Origin: Croceivirga thetidis
Lineage (GTDB): Bacteria > Bacteroidota > Bacteroidia > Flavobacteriales > Flavobacteriaceae
Assembly: GCF_012272815.1 (NCBI RefSeq)
Contig: NZ_JAAWWL010000001.1
Location: forward strand, 1,365,146 to 1,429,145
Direction of reading: 5' to 3'
DNA: 64,000 nt
The notes under the pieces were generated by a model. The model was not told where the DNA came from. It worked only from the letters and a program-made list of their open reading frames with translations, and did no database searches. Numbering within the stretch: position 1 is the first letter of the stretch; every line of letters starts with the position of its first letter. Positions 32,637 through 41,390 of this stretch are shown here, one piece after another. The translations under genes were made by a program, and so were the position numbers.

Positions 32637-33332
32637 TTAAGAATGCTGTAGTCTTTCTTTGAATAACTCAGGGCCTATGCTTTTATCTACGCTGTAATCA
32701 CCGATTTTGGTTCTTCTGAGTGAGCTGAGATGTGCTCCGGAATCCAGAGCGCTACCAAAGTCATTTGCCAATGACCGAATATAGGTTCCTTTACTACAAC
32801 TGATGCGAAAATGGATATCTAACATATCGATTTTGGTTATTTCAAATTCGTATATCGATATTTTTCGGCTCTTAAGTTTGACTTCCTCTCCTTTTCTAGC
32901 TAATTCGTAAGCACGTTTGCCATCTTTTTTGACTGCTGAGAAAATAGGAGGAACTTGTTCTATTTCACCCAAAAACTGTCTTGTTGTTTTACGAATTAAT
33001 TCCTCAGTAATATGCTCGGTTGGAAAAATGGCATCCACATCGGTCTCTAAATCATAAGATGGGGTAGTAGCACCTAAAGTGAACGTACCGGTGTATTCTT
33101 TTTTCTGCCCCTGTAAATCAGGAATTTTCTTTGTGAATTTTCCCGTACAAATCAACAACAGGCCTGTTGCTAGAGGGTCAAGTGTACCTGCATGGCCAAT
33201 TTTAAATTTTTTACCGAGATCGAATTGTTTTCGAATGGCCCATTTGAGTTTATTGACTGCTTGAAAAGAAGTCCAGTGTAGAGGTTTGTCAATCAATAGA
33301 ATCTGTCCTTCAAGAAAGTCTTCTTTTGTCAT
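32637..33332 (-). CDS. truB: tRNA pseudouridine(55) synthase
   Basis: A 231-residue enzyme that makes pseudouridine 55 in the T-loop of tRNAs. The catalytic motif [12 protein letters not shown] carries Asp52. [35 protein letters not shown] and [12 protein letters not shown] are further TruB signatures. I chose the ATG at 33332 ([10 protein letters not shown]), which removes an upstream extension overlapping uppP. It belongs to the ftsX - DUF3098 - uppP - truB run common in Bacteroidota. Confidence 0.95.
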   Translation of the reverse strand: MTKEDFLEGQILLIDKPLHWTSFQAVNKLKWAIRKQFDLGKKFKIGHAGTLDPLATGLLLICTGKFTKKIPDLQGQKKEYTGTFTLGATTPSYDLETDVDAIFPTEHITEELIRKTTRQFLGEIEQVPPIFSAVKKDGKRAYELARKGEEVKLKSRKISIYEFEITKIDMLDIHFRISCSKGTYIRSLANDFGSALDSGAHLSSLRRTKIGDYSVDKSIGPELFKERLQHS

Positions 33333-33364
33333 TGAATTAAAGATTGGACAGTTTTTCTCTTCGA

Positions 33365-34165
33365 TTAAGGTGTTCCCCAAAAACTCCATCCTATGGCGAC
33401 AAGTCCGACCAAAAGACAGTACACGGCAAAATAGGTTAGCTTGCTTTTACGAACCAATTGTATCATCCAAGTACAGGCAGCCAGTCCCGCAACAAAAGCT
33501 GCGATGAAACCGGCACCTATAGCTACTGCTTGATTTCCTTGAAATACCAAATCGCCACTTAGAAGATCTTTACCAATTTTACCTAAAATCAACGGCACAA
33601 CCATCAAAAAAGAGAATCGTGCTGATTTTGTCTTATCAACGCCCAGAAGTACAGAGGTTGAGATGGTTGCCCCACTTCTTGAAATGCCCGGAAGCATTGC
33701 GATAGCTTGTGCTATTCCGATAACAAAAGCATTGGAAAATGATACGCTCTTTAAGGTGCTTTTCGCTTTATCTGCCAAATAGAGCAATACTGCGGTCACA
33801 ATGAGCATAAAACCAACAAATTGCACGTTACCCCCAAAAAAGGATTCCAATTGTTCCTCGAAGAGTATTCCTATCAATGCGGCAGGAATCATCGAAATAA
33901 TGATTTTGAGAGAAAACTTTGTTTGTTCATTCCATTTAAACTGGAACAGACCTCGTAAAATTTCCCAAACATCTTTCCAAAAGACCACTAAGGTGCTCAA
34001 AGCTGTTGCAAAATGTAGGATAACCGTGAACAATAAACTTTCTTCGGGTAACGAACTATCGCCCAGAATTGCTTTTGCCAACTCTAAGTGCCCACTGGAA
34101 GAAACAGGAAGAAATTCGGTCAACCCTTGAATTATACCAAGGATTATAGCATCAATAAGTTCCAA
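33365..34165 (-). CDS. uppP: Undecaprenyl-diphosphatase
   Basis: A 266-residue integral membrane enzyme (BacA/UppP family). It dephosphorylates undecaprenyl diphosphate to recycle the lipid carrier for peptidoglycan and is known to give bacitracin tolerance. The two catalytic regions are GLTEFLPVSSSGHLELA (near 15-31) and PGISRSGATIS (near 158-168). It begins one base after the DUF3098 gene, so the two are co-translated with ftsX upstream, and truB follows. Confidence 0.96.
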   Translation of the reverse strand: MELIDAIILGIIQGLTEFLPVSSSGHLELAKAILGDSSLPEESLLFTVILHFATALSTLVVFWKDVWEILRGLFQFKWNEQTKFSLKIIISMIPAALIGILFEEQLESFFGGNVQFVGFMLIVTAVLLYLADKAKSTLKSVSFSNAFVIGIAQAIAMLPGISRSGATISTSVLLGVDKTKSARFSFLMVVPLILGKIGKDLLSGDLVFQGNQAVAIGAGFIAAFVAGLAACTWMIQLVRKSKLTYFAVYCLLVGLVAIGWSFWGTP

Positions 34166-34166
34166 A

Positions 34167-34430
34167 TTAATTATGCTTTTTGTTAGGATTCAATAAGATG
34201 GCGTATATCTGAATTCCTAGTCCAATTAGAACTAATGTTGGAGCCAATCGTATTCTTCTAAAACTGTAGATTTCTGGGTTGAACACATTGGGGTCATCAC
34301 TGGCGCCCCCACTCATTAAAATGAACCCAAGGGCTATGCAAATCAGACCAATGAACAAAAAGATATAGTTCTTTCTTTTAAAGATGAACTGTTTTTCTGG
34401 TTCTTTTTCTTTTACTTTCTTCTTACCCAT
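34167..34430 (-). CDS. DUF3098 membrane protein
   Basis: An 87-residue protein with a charged, Lys- and Glu-rich N-terminus and two membrane helices (about 22-39 and 62-78) separated by SGGASDDPNVFNPEIYSFRRI. DUF3098 occurs in Bacteroidota between ftsX and uppP. Its role is unknown, but the conserved placement suggests envelope or division work. Confidence 0.88.
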   Translation of the reverse strand: MGKKKVKEKEPEKQFIFKRKNYIFLFIGLICIALGFILMSGGASDDPNVFNPEIYSFRRIRLAPTLVLIGLGIQIYAILLNPNKKHN

Positions 34431-34438
34431 GTTATTCT

Positions 34439-35317
34439 TTAATAATACAAGTCGTTCGTACGTAGGTTTAAAAACCGCTGCGTGGCAAAATAGGTGCTAA
34501 TGTAAGAAATTAGAATGCCCAAAAGGAAAACTCCCAGGAAAAGCCCAATTAACGTTGGATAATCTTGGAATAAATTGAGTTCCGGAAAATTACTATTGAT
34601 GTAATAAAGAACTACCCCTAGTGCCAAAAGTGCGACAATGGCACCCAGCATACCCAAGCGTATGTTGGTCCAAATAAAGGGCCGTCTTATGAATTTTTTT
34701 GTTGCCCCTACCATTTGCATAGTCTTGATTATAAATCGTTTGGAATATATTGATAATCTAATTGAACTATTGATAAGCAATACTGCTATAAAGGTGAAAA
34801 TACCACTAGCAATTAGTATCCATAAGCTAATTCGTTTGACGTTATCATTAAGCAAGGAAATAAGTGGCTCGTCATAACTTACTTCGTCAACGTAACTTTT
34901 TGTTGCAAGATTTTCCGCAATTTCAGCTACTTGCTCAGGTGAGACAAAATCTGCCTTTAAATTGACGTCTATTGAGTTTTTTAGAGGATTGTAACCTAGA
35001 AACTCTTGAAAATTCTCACCAATATCTTCGCTGTACTGTTCGGCCGCATCTTCTTTTGAAATATATGTAGCAGTTTTGGTGTGCTCAGCTAGGGCAAGAC
35101 TTTTTTGTAATTGGTCGATTTCTATAGGTTTGGCAGTATCTTTTAAAAATACAGATAAGGTAATCTGTTCTTTAAAGTGGTCAGCCAGCTTTTTGGTATT
35201 CAAGACCAATAGACCCAAAATGCCCAGTAGAAAAAGTACCAAAGCGATACTTAAGGCAACTGAAAAGTAGGACGAAATCAACCTGCGTTTTTGGTATCGT
35301 TCTATGTATTTGGCCAT
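34439..35317 (-). CDS. ftsX: Cell-division ABC permease FtsX
   Basis: A 292-residue membrane protein. The first helix (about 17-42) is followed by an extracytoplasmic domain (about 43-165, with ITLSVFLKDTAKPIEI) and three further helices at the C-terminus. MVGATKKFIRRPF is the conserved cytoplasmic loop that contacts FtsE. FtsEX controls cell-wall hydrolases at the septum. ftsE is not in the window, as is usual for this phylum. I chose the ATG at 35317 because the upstream frame would add a spurious 49 residues crossing the leuS promoter. Confidence 0.93.
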   Translation of the reverse strand: MAKYIERYQKRRLISSYFSVALSIALVLFLLGILGLLVLNTKKLADHFKEQITLSVFLKDTAKPIEIDQLQKSLALAEHTKTATYISKEDAAEQYSEDIGENFQEFLGYNPLKNSIDVNLKADFVSPEQVAEIAENLATKSYVDEVSYDEPLISLLNDNVKRISLWILIASGIFTFIAVLLINSSIRLSIYSKRFIIKTMQMVGATKKFIRRPFIWTNIRLGMLGAIVALLALGVVLYYINSNFPELNLFQDYPTLIGLFLGVFLLGILISYISTYFATQRFLNLRTNDLYY

Positions 35318-35374
35318 AGGCTTAAATAGTGGTGTAAAAATAGAAAAGTAAATCGGTATTGTAACGATAAGCCC

Positions 35375-35382
35375 TATTTTTG
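35375..35382 (+). promoter_or_regulatory. -7 box for leuS
   Basis: TATTTTTG fits TAnnTTTG and lies 22 bases before the leuS ATG. No -33 TTG at the right spacing. Confidence 0.4.
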
Positions 35383-35404
35383 CCGATTGAAACCTTAGAT
35401 TACA

Positions 35405-38203
35405 ATGCACTACGACTTTCAACGGATTGAAAAGAAATGGCAGGATTATTGGGCCAAAAACCAAACTTTTAAGGCAGAAAATAATTCCGAAAAGCCAAAA
35501 TATTACGTTTTGTCAATGTTTCCTTACCCTTCAGGGGCGGGATTACATGTAGGTCATCCACTGGGGTATATAGCTGGTGATATTTACGCCAGATACAAAA
35601 GACACAAAGGTTTCAACGTGCTGCATCCAATGGGGTATGACTCATTTGGCTTACCCGCAGAACAATATGCTATTCAAACAGGTCAGCATCCCGCAATCAC
35701 CACCGAAGCGAATATTAAAAGGTATCGTGAACAGTTGGACCAAATTGGGTTTTCTTTTGACTGGAGTCGTGAGGTGCGTACCTCAAATCCGGATTACTAC
35801 AAATGGACGCAGTGGGTGTTTATTCAATTATACAATTCATGGTATAATAAGGATACCAATAAGGCAGAGTCCATTACATCATTGGTCGGGTCTTTTGAGC
35901 TAGAGGGAAATACAAAAATCAATGGTGTTTGTGATGATGACACTCCTTCTTTTTCCGCTAATGATTGGAATGCTTTTTCAGATAAAGAGCGACAAGAAAT
36001 TCTTTTAAAATACCGATTAACCTATTTGGCAGATGCGGAAGTTAATTGGTGCCCTGCATTAGGAACCGTACTTGCCAATGATGAAATAGTAAATGGAGTT
36101 TCAGAACGAGGTGGCCATCCTGTGATTCGAAAGAAGATGACCCAATGGATGATGCGTATTACCGCTTACGCCCAACGACTTTTGGAGGGATTGAATACCA
36201 TTGATTGGCCACAACCTTTAAAGGATTCGCAAACCAACTGGATTGGTAGGAGTGAAGGGGCATCCGTAATATTTGGGGTAAAGGACCATGATGAAAAAAT
36301 AGAGGTGTTCACCACTCGCCCAGATACGATTTTTGGAGTGTCCTTTATGACCTTGGCACCAGAACATCCATTGGTTGAAAAGATTACGACTTCAGAAATG
36401 AAAGCTGAAGTAAACGCATATGTTGAAGCTACTTCAAAACGCTCGGAACGAGATCGTATGGCCGATGTAAAAACCATTTCGGGTGTCTTTACAGGAGCCT
36501 ATGCCGAACATCCGTTCACTAAAGCGCCAGTTCCAATTTGGATTGGTGATTACGTTTTGGCTAGTTATGGTACCGGTGCTGTTATGGCCGTACCCTGTGG
36601 GGACCAGCGCGATTATGATTTTGCCAAGCATTACGAAATCGACATACCTAATATTTTTGAGGGAATCGATATTTCTGAAGAAGCTTTTGCCGATAAGGCC
36701 AATACGGTTATAGCAAACTCTGATTTTCTAAACGGATTGAGTTATAAGGACGCTGTTCGGAAAGCCATCGACGAATTGGAAAAAATTGGTCAGGGTCAAG
36801 GAAAGATAAACTATCGGTTGCGAGACGCGGTATTCAGTAGACAGCGTTATTGGGGGGAACCATTTCCGGTTTATTATGTTGATGGAATGCCCCAAATGAT
36901 TGATTTGGAACACTTACCCTTGCAATTGCCAGAGGTAGAGAAATACCTTCCCACTGAAACTGGAGAGCCGCCGTTGGGTAATGCTACGAATTGGGCTTGG
37001 GATTCGAAAGGCAACAAAGTGGTCTCCAATGATTTGATTGATAATGAACAAATTTTCCCATTGGAGTTAAATACGATGCCTGGTTGGGCGGGGAGCTCGC
37101 AATACTTTAATCGATATATGGACCCGCACAATGACAAGGCCATTTATGCGGAGGGTGCCATAAACTACTGGGAAGATGTTGACTTATATATTGGGGGTAG
37201 TGAACACGCTACAGGTCATTTGCTATATTCGAGATTTTGGCAACAGTTTTTGTTTGATATGGGTATTGCTCCAAAACCAGAATATGCCAAAAAATTAATC
37301 AATCAAGGAATGATCACAGGGACAAGTGCCTTTGTATATAAGGATATTGAAGAGAATATTGTCTACTCAAAATCATTGGCTGTAAATAAGAATATTAACC
37401 CGATTCACGCTGATGTTTCGTTGGTTAATGCATCTGATGAGCTCGATATAAATGGCTTCAAAAAATGGCGCCCTGATTTGGCTGAGGCCGAATTTATTTT
37501 GGAAGACGGGAAGTACATTGTTGGAAGGGAAATCGAAAAGATGTCCAAATCAAAATACAATGTGGTGAACCCCGATAATATTTGTGAAGAGTATGGGGCA
37601 GATTCTTTACGATTGTATGAAATGTTCTTAGGGCCGTTAGAGCAATCCAAACCATGGAATACAGCTGGTATTACGGGTGTACATGGATTCTTAAAGAAGC
37701 TCTGGAAACTTTATGTAACCATTGACGATTCACAGCCAAGTCCAGATAATTTAAAAACCCTGCACAAAACCATAAAGAAGGTCGAAGAAGATATTGAGAA
37801 CTTTAGCTTCAATACGTCGGTCTCGACCTTTATGATTTGTGTAAATGAACTTACTGCTCAAAAATGTAAGAGCAAATCAATTATGGAACCCTTGGCTATT
37901 TTGGTTTCGCCTTATGCGCCACATATCGCTGAAGAACTTTGGGAAAAAATTGGAAACGTAGCATCTATAGCCAACGCACCATTCCCAAAATTCGATGCTA
38001 AATATTTGGTGGAAAGTAGCAAAGAGTATCCGATATCCTTTAATGGTAAAATGCGTTTTAAAATTGAGTTGCCAGCTGATTTGGACAAAGGTGGTATTGA
38101 AGAAGCCGTCATGGCCCATGAACTTACTGCTAAATATCTCGAAGGTCGCATACCAAAAAAAGTGATTGTGGTTCCTGGTAAGATTGTGAATATTGTGGGT
38201 TAG
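35405..38203 (+). CDS. leuS: Leucyl-tRNA synthetase
   Basis: A 932-residue class I synthetase that charges tRNA-Leu. The HIGH-type motif is PYPSGAGLHVGHPLGY near residue 39, and EKMSKSKYN near 710 is the KMSKS loop. The editing domain (about 230-430) has TTRPDTIFG and the GTGAVMAVPCGDQRD region with its conserved Asp. A Bacteroidota-style insert precedes the KMSKS loop (about 640-705). The gene is complete and ends at a terminator. Divergent from ftsX. Confidence 0.97.
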   Translation: MHYDFQRIEKKWQDYWAKNQTFKAENNSEKPKYYVLSMFPYPSGAGLHVGHPLGYIAGDIYARYKRHKGFNVLHPMGYDSFGLPAEQYAIQTGQHPAITTEANIKRYREQLDQIGFSFDWSREVRTSNPDYYKWTQWVFIQLYNSWYNKDTNKAESITSLVGSFELEGNTKINGVCDDDTPSFSANDWNAFSDKERQEILLKYRLTYLADAEVNWCPALGTVLANDEIVNGVSERGGHPVIRKKMTQWMMRITAYAQRLLEGLNTIDWPQPLKDSQTNWIGRSEGASVIFGVKDHDEKIEVFTTRPDTIFGVSFMTLAPEHPLVEKITTSEMKAEVNAYVEATSKRSERDRMADVKTISGVFTGAYAEHPFTKAPVPIWIGDYVLASYGTGAVMAVPCGDQRDYDFAKHYEIDIPNIFEGIDISEEAFADKANTVIANSDFLNGLSYKDAVRKAIDELEKIGQGQGKINYRLRDAVFSRQRYWGEPFPVYYVDGMPQMIDLEHLPLQLPEVEKYLPTETGEPPLGNATNWAWDSKGNKVVSNDLIDNEQIFPLELNTMPGWAGSSQYFNRYMDPHNDKAIYAEGAINYWEDVDLYIGGSEHATGHLLYSRFWQQFLFDMGIAPKPEYAKKLINQGMITGTSAFVYKDIEENIVYSKSLAVNKNINPIHADVSLVNASDELDINGFKKWRPDLAEAEFILEDGKYIVGREIEKMSKSKYNVVNPDNICEEYGADSLRLYEMFLGPLEQSKPWNTAGITGVHGFLKKLWKLYVTIDDSQPSPDNLKTLHKTIKKVEEDIENFSFNTSVSTFMICVNELTAQKCKSKSIMEPLAILVSPYAPHIAEELWEKIGNVASIANAPFPKFDAKYLVESSKEYPISFNGKMRFKIELPADLDKGGIEEAVMAHELTAKYLEGRIPKKVIVVPGKIVNIVG

Positions 38204-38225
38204 GTTAGCCCAAATTGGTTTTTTA

Positions 38226-38250
38226 TACGCTGAGCCTGTCAGCGTACTTT
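38226..38250 (+). terminator. Terminator after leuS
   Basis: A perfect 8-bp stem (TACGCTGA / TCAGCGTA) with a GCCTG loop, followed by CTTTT. Confidence 0.75.
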
Positions 38251-38296
38251 TAATCGTCATACTTTGCTCCCCCTTATGACCAATGAATAGCATCCT

Positions 38297-38551
38297 ATGC
38301 CAAAAATTGAAATCCTTGGCCTTGTTGCCGCATTACTGACCACAACTTCCTTTATTCCGCAAGTGTATAAAGCATGGAAGGAGAAATCCACCAAAGACAT
38401 TTCATTGAGCATGTATCTCATATTTCTTGCAGGCCTTATTCTTTGGGCTATCTACGGATTTGCCATCGGCAGTTTAAGTGTTATGGTGGCAAATGGTGTT
38501 ACCATACTGTTGGTCATTGCTATTTTGGTGGCGAAATTTAAGTTTAAATAG
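38297..38551 (+). CDS. SemiSWEET-type sugar transporter
   Basis: An 84-residue three-helix membrane protein of the MtN3/PQ-loop family. The motif TSFIPQVYKAW (about 17-27) carries the PQ pair, and STKDISLSMYLIF is the typical second-helix start. SemiSWEETs dimerise to form a sugar facilitator. It is a single gene between leuS and ald; which sugar it carries is not evident. Confidence 0.88.
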   Translation: MPKIEILGLVAALLTTTSFIPQVYKAWKEKSTKDISLSMYLIFLAGLILWAIYGFAIGSLSVMVANGVTILLVIAILVAKFKFK

Positions 38552-38580
38552 GCTATTTCATCAAAATATTTAATATTTTT

Positions 38581-38650
38581 AAATGTACCCCCTAAAAAAA
38601 AGGGGTATAATTTTTAAAAAGTGTTTTTTATCGATTATACCCCTACATTT
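38581..38650. promoter_or_regulatory. Nested inverted repeats upstream of ald
   Basis: Three overlapping dyads: AAATGTA (38581) with TACATTT (38644); CCCC (38588) with GGGG (38602); and a perfect 10-bp pair GGGGTATAAT (38602) with ATTATACCCC (38634). They precede a TATTTTTG box at 38675-38682, so they lie upstream of the likely ald promoter. They may be an activator or repressor site, or part of a terminator for the SemiSWEET gene. Confidence 0.45.
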
Positions 38651-38716
38651 TATCGAGTATATTAATCATAATGTTATTTTTGACTCATATTTGAACCGTA
38701 ATCAAAAACAAACGAA

Positions 38717-39820
38717 ATGATTGTAGGTGTTCCTAAAGAGATTAAGAATAACGAGAGCCGAGTTGGAATGACACCAGCTGGTGTTTACGAGTTGGTAAAA
38801 AACAACCACAAAGTTTATGTGCAATCAACTGCGGGTGAAGGAAGTGGTTTCTTTGATAAAGACTACGAGCAGGTTGGTGCCGAAATCTTGGAATCTATAG
38901 AAGAGGTGTATGCAAAAAGTGAAATGATCGTAAAGGTCAAGGAACCTATTGCTAAAGAATATGGGTTGATTAAAGAGGGCCAAATAGTATTCACCTATTT
39001 TCATTTCGCCTCAAGTGAGCCTTTGACTAAGGCCATGATTGAGAGTAAATCTATTTGTATCGCTTATGAAACCGTTGAAGATGAGGATGGAACCCTGCCG
39101 CTTTTGACACCAATGTCTGAGGTTGCGGGCAGAATGGCCGTTCAGCAAGGCGCAAAATATTTGGAAAAACCGGCCAAGGGTCGCGGCGTGTTACTTGGGG
39201 GAGTACCAGGCGTGGCTCCGGGCAAGGTTTTAGTGCTCGGTGCTGGTGTTGTGGGAATTCAAGCAGCGAAAATGGCCGCAGGTCTTGGTGCACATGTAAC
39301 AATTATGGATGTTAATATGAAACGTCTTCGTTATGTTAATGATGTGATGCCAAACCATGTGGTTACCGATTTCTCTACAGAATTCAGTATTCGAAAACAT
39401 ATAAAAAACCATGACCTGATTATAGGTGGCGTTTTACTAAAAGGCAAAAAAGCCCCAAACCTTATTACTCGTGATATGCTCAAAGAAATGCGTCCGGGTA
39501 CGGTCATTGTTGATGTAGCAGTTGATCAAGGTGGATGTGTGGAGACAACAAAGGCCACAACACACGAAGATCCTGTATTTATTATAGATGATGTAGTTCA
39601 TTATTGTGTCGCCAATATGCCAGGTGCAGTGCCTTATACCTCAACAATTGCATTGACTAATGTAACGTTGCCCTATGTTTTGAAATTGGCAAATAACGGC
39701 TGGCAAGCTGCTTGTCGTTCCGATAGATCACTTGAGAAAGGATTAAATGTTGTGGAAGGGAAAGTGGTTTATAAAGAAATTATCGAGGCTTTTGATTGGA
39801 ATGAGCCCGTATTGATTTAG
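38717..39820 (+). CDS. ald: Alanine dehydrogenase
   Basis: A 367-residue enzyme that interconverts L-alanine and pyruvate plus ammonia with NAD. The N-terminal substrate domain has VGVPKEIKNNESRVGMTP, including the substrate-binding Arg, and VKVKEP with the conserved Lys. The NAD domain has VLGAGVVGIQAAKMA (about 173-187), and HYCVANMPGAVPYTST contains a conserved active-site region. It is a single gene with an elaborate dyad region upstream and a strong terminator behind it. Confidence 0.97.
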   Translation: MIVGVPKEIKNNESRVGMTPAGVYELVKNNHKVYVQSTAGEGSGFFDKDYEQVGAEILESIEEVYAKSEMIVKVKEPIAKEYGLIKEGQIVFTYFHFASSEPLTKAMIESKSICIAYETVEDEDGTLPLLTPMSEVAGRMAVQQGAKYLEKPAKGRGVLLGGVPGVAPGKVLVLGAGVVGIQAAKMAAGLGAHVTIMDVNMKRLRYVNDVMPNHVVTDFSTEFSIRKHIKNHDLIIGGVLLKGKKAPNLITRDMLKEMRPGTVIVDVAVDQGGCVETTKATTHEDPVFIIDDVVHYCVANMPGAVPYTSTIALTNVTLPYVLKLANNGWQAACRSDRSLEKGLNVVEGKVVYKEIIEAFDWNEPVLI

Positions 39821-39862
39821 GAGATTCAGTTTAGTTTTATAGTTAATTCAGTTATTTAATTT

Positions 39863-39887
39863 ACCCATGGTTCGCCATGGGTTTTTT
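39863..39887 (+). terminator. Terminator after ald
   Basis: A perfect 8-bp stem (ACCCATGG / CCATGGGT) closed by a stable TTCG tetraloop, with a T-run. Confidence 0.93.
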
Positions 39888-39980
39888 ATTGACTTTTTGT
39901 CAGTAAACTAATGGTAATAAGGTATGGCGAGATTTTTGCTTTTGAGTTAATATCTTTATGAAACTAAAATTGAAGAAATT

Positions 39981-40676
39981 ATGATGGGATATTATATATT
40001 AATTGGTGCTATTGCCTTAGTGAGTTGGTTGGTTAGTTCCCAATTAAAACGAAAGTTCAATCACTATTCAAAGGTACATTTGCAAAATGGAATGAGTGGT
40101 GCCGAGATAGCTCAAAAAATGCTCGACGATCATGGTATTCGAGATGTACAGGTTATTTCTACTCCCGGCCGGTTGACGGATCACTACAATCCAAAAAACA
40201 AAACGGTAAACCTTAGTGAGGCTGTTTATAGTCAACGCAATGCTGCTGCTGCTGCGGTTGCAGCCCATGAAGTAGGCCATGCTGTGCAACATGCGCAGGC
40301 TTATGAATGGCTGACCATGCGCTCCAAATTAGTACCAGTGGTAAGCGTAACTTCAAGTATGTCAACTTGGGTCGTATTTGGTGGTTTAGCACTAGGCGCT
40401 GCCGCTGGAGTAGGTCTTGGTTATTGGATCGCCGTGGCGGGATTGGTAATGATGGCTTTTGCAACAGCCTTTAGCTTGGTTACGCTTCCTGTTGAGTACG
40501 ATGCCAGTAAACGAGCATTGGTATGGCTAAAACAAAAAAACATGGTGACCCAACAAGAGTACAAAGGCTCTGAAGATGCACTTAAGTGGGCAGCGAGAAC
40601 CTATTTGGTTGCCGCTATTGGTTCAATTGCTACCTTACTTTATTGGGCATTACAAGTGTTTGGCGGTAGGGATTAA
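39981..40676 (+). CDS. Membrane zinc metallopeptidase (Zn_peptidase_2/YugP family)
   Basis: A 231-residue membrane protease. The first helix is at about 4-20, the zinc motif HEVGH at 96-100, helices are at about 118-165, and the third-ligand region is VEYDASKRAL (about 172-181). A last helix is near 208-225. Substrates of this family are poorly known; membrane-protein quality control is a common guess. It is a single-gene unit ending at a terminator. ATG codons at 39981 and 39984 are equivalent. Confidence 0.9.
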   Translation: MMGYYILIGAIALVSWLVSSQLKRKFNHYSKVHLQNGMSGAEIAQKMLDDHGIRDVQVISTPGRLTDHYNPKNKTVNLSEAVYSQRNAAAAAVAAHEVGHAVQHAQAYEWLTMRSKLVPVVSVTSSMSTWVVFGGLALGAAAGVGLGYWIAVAGLVMMAFATAFSLVTLPVEYDASKRALVWLKQKNMVTQQEYKGSEDALKWAARTYLVAAIGSIATLLYWALQVFGGRD

Positions 40677-40700
40677 TATCCAAAAAACGTTAAAAATTTA

Positions 40701-40728
40701 GCCTGCTCAACTTTGAGTGGGCTTTTTT
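40701..40728 (+). terminator. Terminator after the zinc peptidase
   Basis: A 9-bp stem (GCCTGCTCA / TGAGTGGGC, wobbles included) with an ACTT loop and six T. Confidence 0.85.
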
Positions 40729-40739
40729 ATTTTTAATCA

Positions 40740-41318
40740 ATGGAAGTCAACGAGTACCTATATGCAAATATTGAGCGCTATGTCAAAATGACCCAGCAAG
40801 AAAAAGAAAGACTTGCCGAGGTTGTTGAGGTAGAAGAAATTTCCCGTAAAGAAAAGTTAGATGTTCCAGGACAGGTTTGCCGCTATCGAAATTACATCGT
40901 GAAAGGTGCTTTTCGTTCATATTTATTGGATTCTAGTGGAAAAGAGCATACAGTGCAATTGGCAATGGATGATTGGTTCGTGAGTGATTTTTATAGCTAT
41001 GTTACCCAGAAACCCGCTACCCTTTTCGTTGAAGCTTTAGAGGACTCATTGATTCTGCGTATGCACTACGACAGAATTGAAACATTATGTAAAGAAATTC
41101 ACTCGCTAAGTGAGTATTTTAGAGTTTCTACTGAAAAGGCATTTGCCTATTCCAGAAATAGGGCGTTATCTGCAACAAGTATGTCCGCTGAAGAACGTTA
41201 TCAAGAGTTATATGCAATGTATCCTAAATTATTCCAAAAGATTCCGCAGAAATATATTGCCTCTTATTTGGGAATGACCCCTGAATTTTTGAGCAAGGTC
41301 CGTAAACGCTCTCATTGA
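40740..41318 (+). CDS. Crp/Fnr-family regulator
   Basis: A 192-residue regulator. A cyclic-nucleotide-binding-type beta roll spans about 20-115 (CRYRNYIVKGAFRSYLLDSSGKEHTVQLA). It lacks the residues for cAMP contact and iron-sulfur cysteines, as in the common Bacteroidota subgroup. The C-terminal helix-turn-helix is short (QKIPQKYIASYLGMTPEFLSKVR, about 164-186). It precedes an SDR gene by about 70 bases; a perfect FNR-like palindrome lies in that gap. Confidence 0.9.
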   Translation: MEVNEYLYANIERYVKMTQQEKERLAEVVEVEEISRKEKLDVPGQVCRYRNYIVKGAFRSYLLDSSGKEHTVQLAMDDWFVSDFYSYVTQKPATLFVEALEDSLILRMHYDRIETLCKEIHSLSEYFRVSTEKAFAYSRNRALSATSMSAEERYQELYAMYPKLFQKIPQKYIASYLGMTPEFLSKVRKRSH

Positions 41319-41325
41319 TATTTTC

Positions 41326-41339
41326 TTGAACTAGTTCAA
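41326..41339. promoter_or_regulatory. FNR-like palindrome between regulator and SDR gene
   Basis: TTGAACTAGTTCAA is a perfect 14-bp palindrome of the form TTGAA-N4-TTCAA, close to the Crp/Fnr half-site TTGAT. It lies about 22 bases upstream of a TACTTTTG -7 box (41362-41369), where it would touch the -33 region of the SDR promoter. Confidence 0.55.
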
Positions 41340-41390
41340 TTTTTTTCAAAACCTTCGAATTTACTTTTGAATCAAATTAAGGATATTCAA

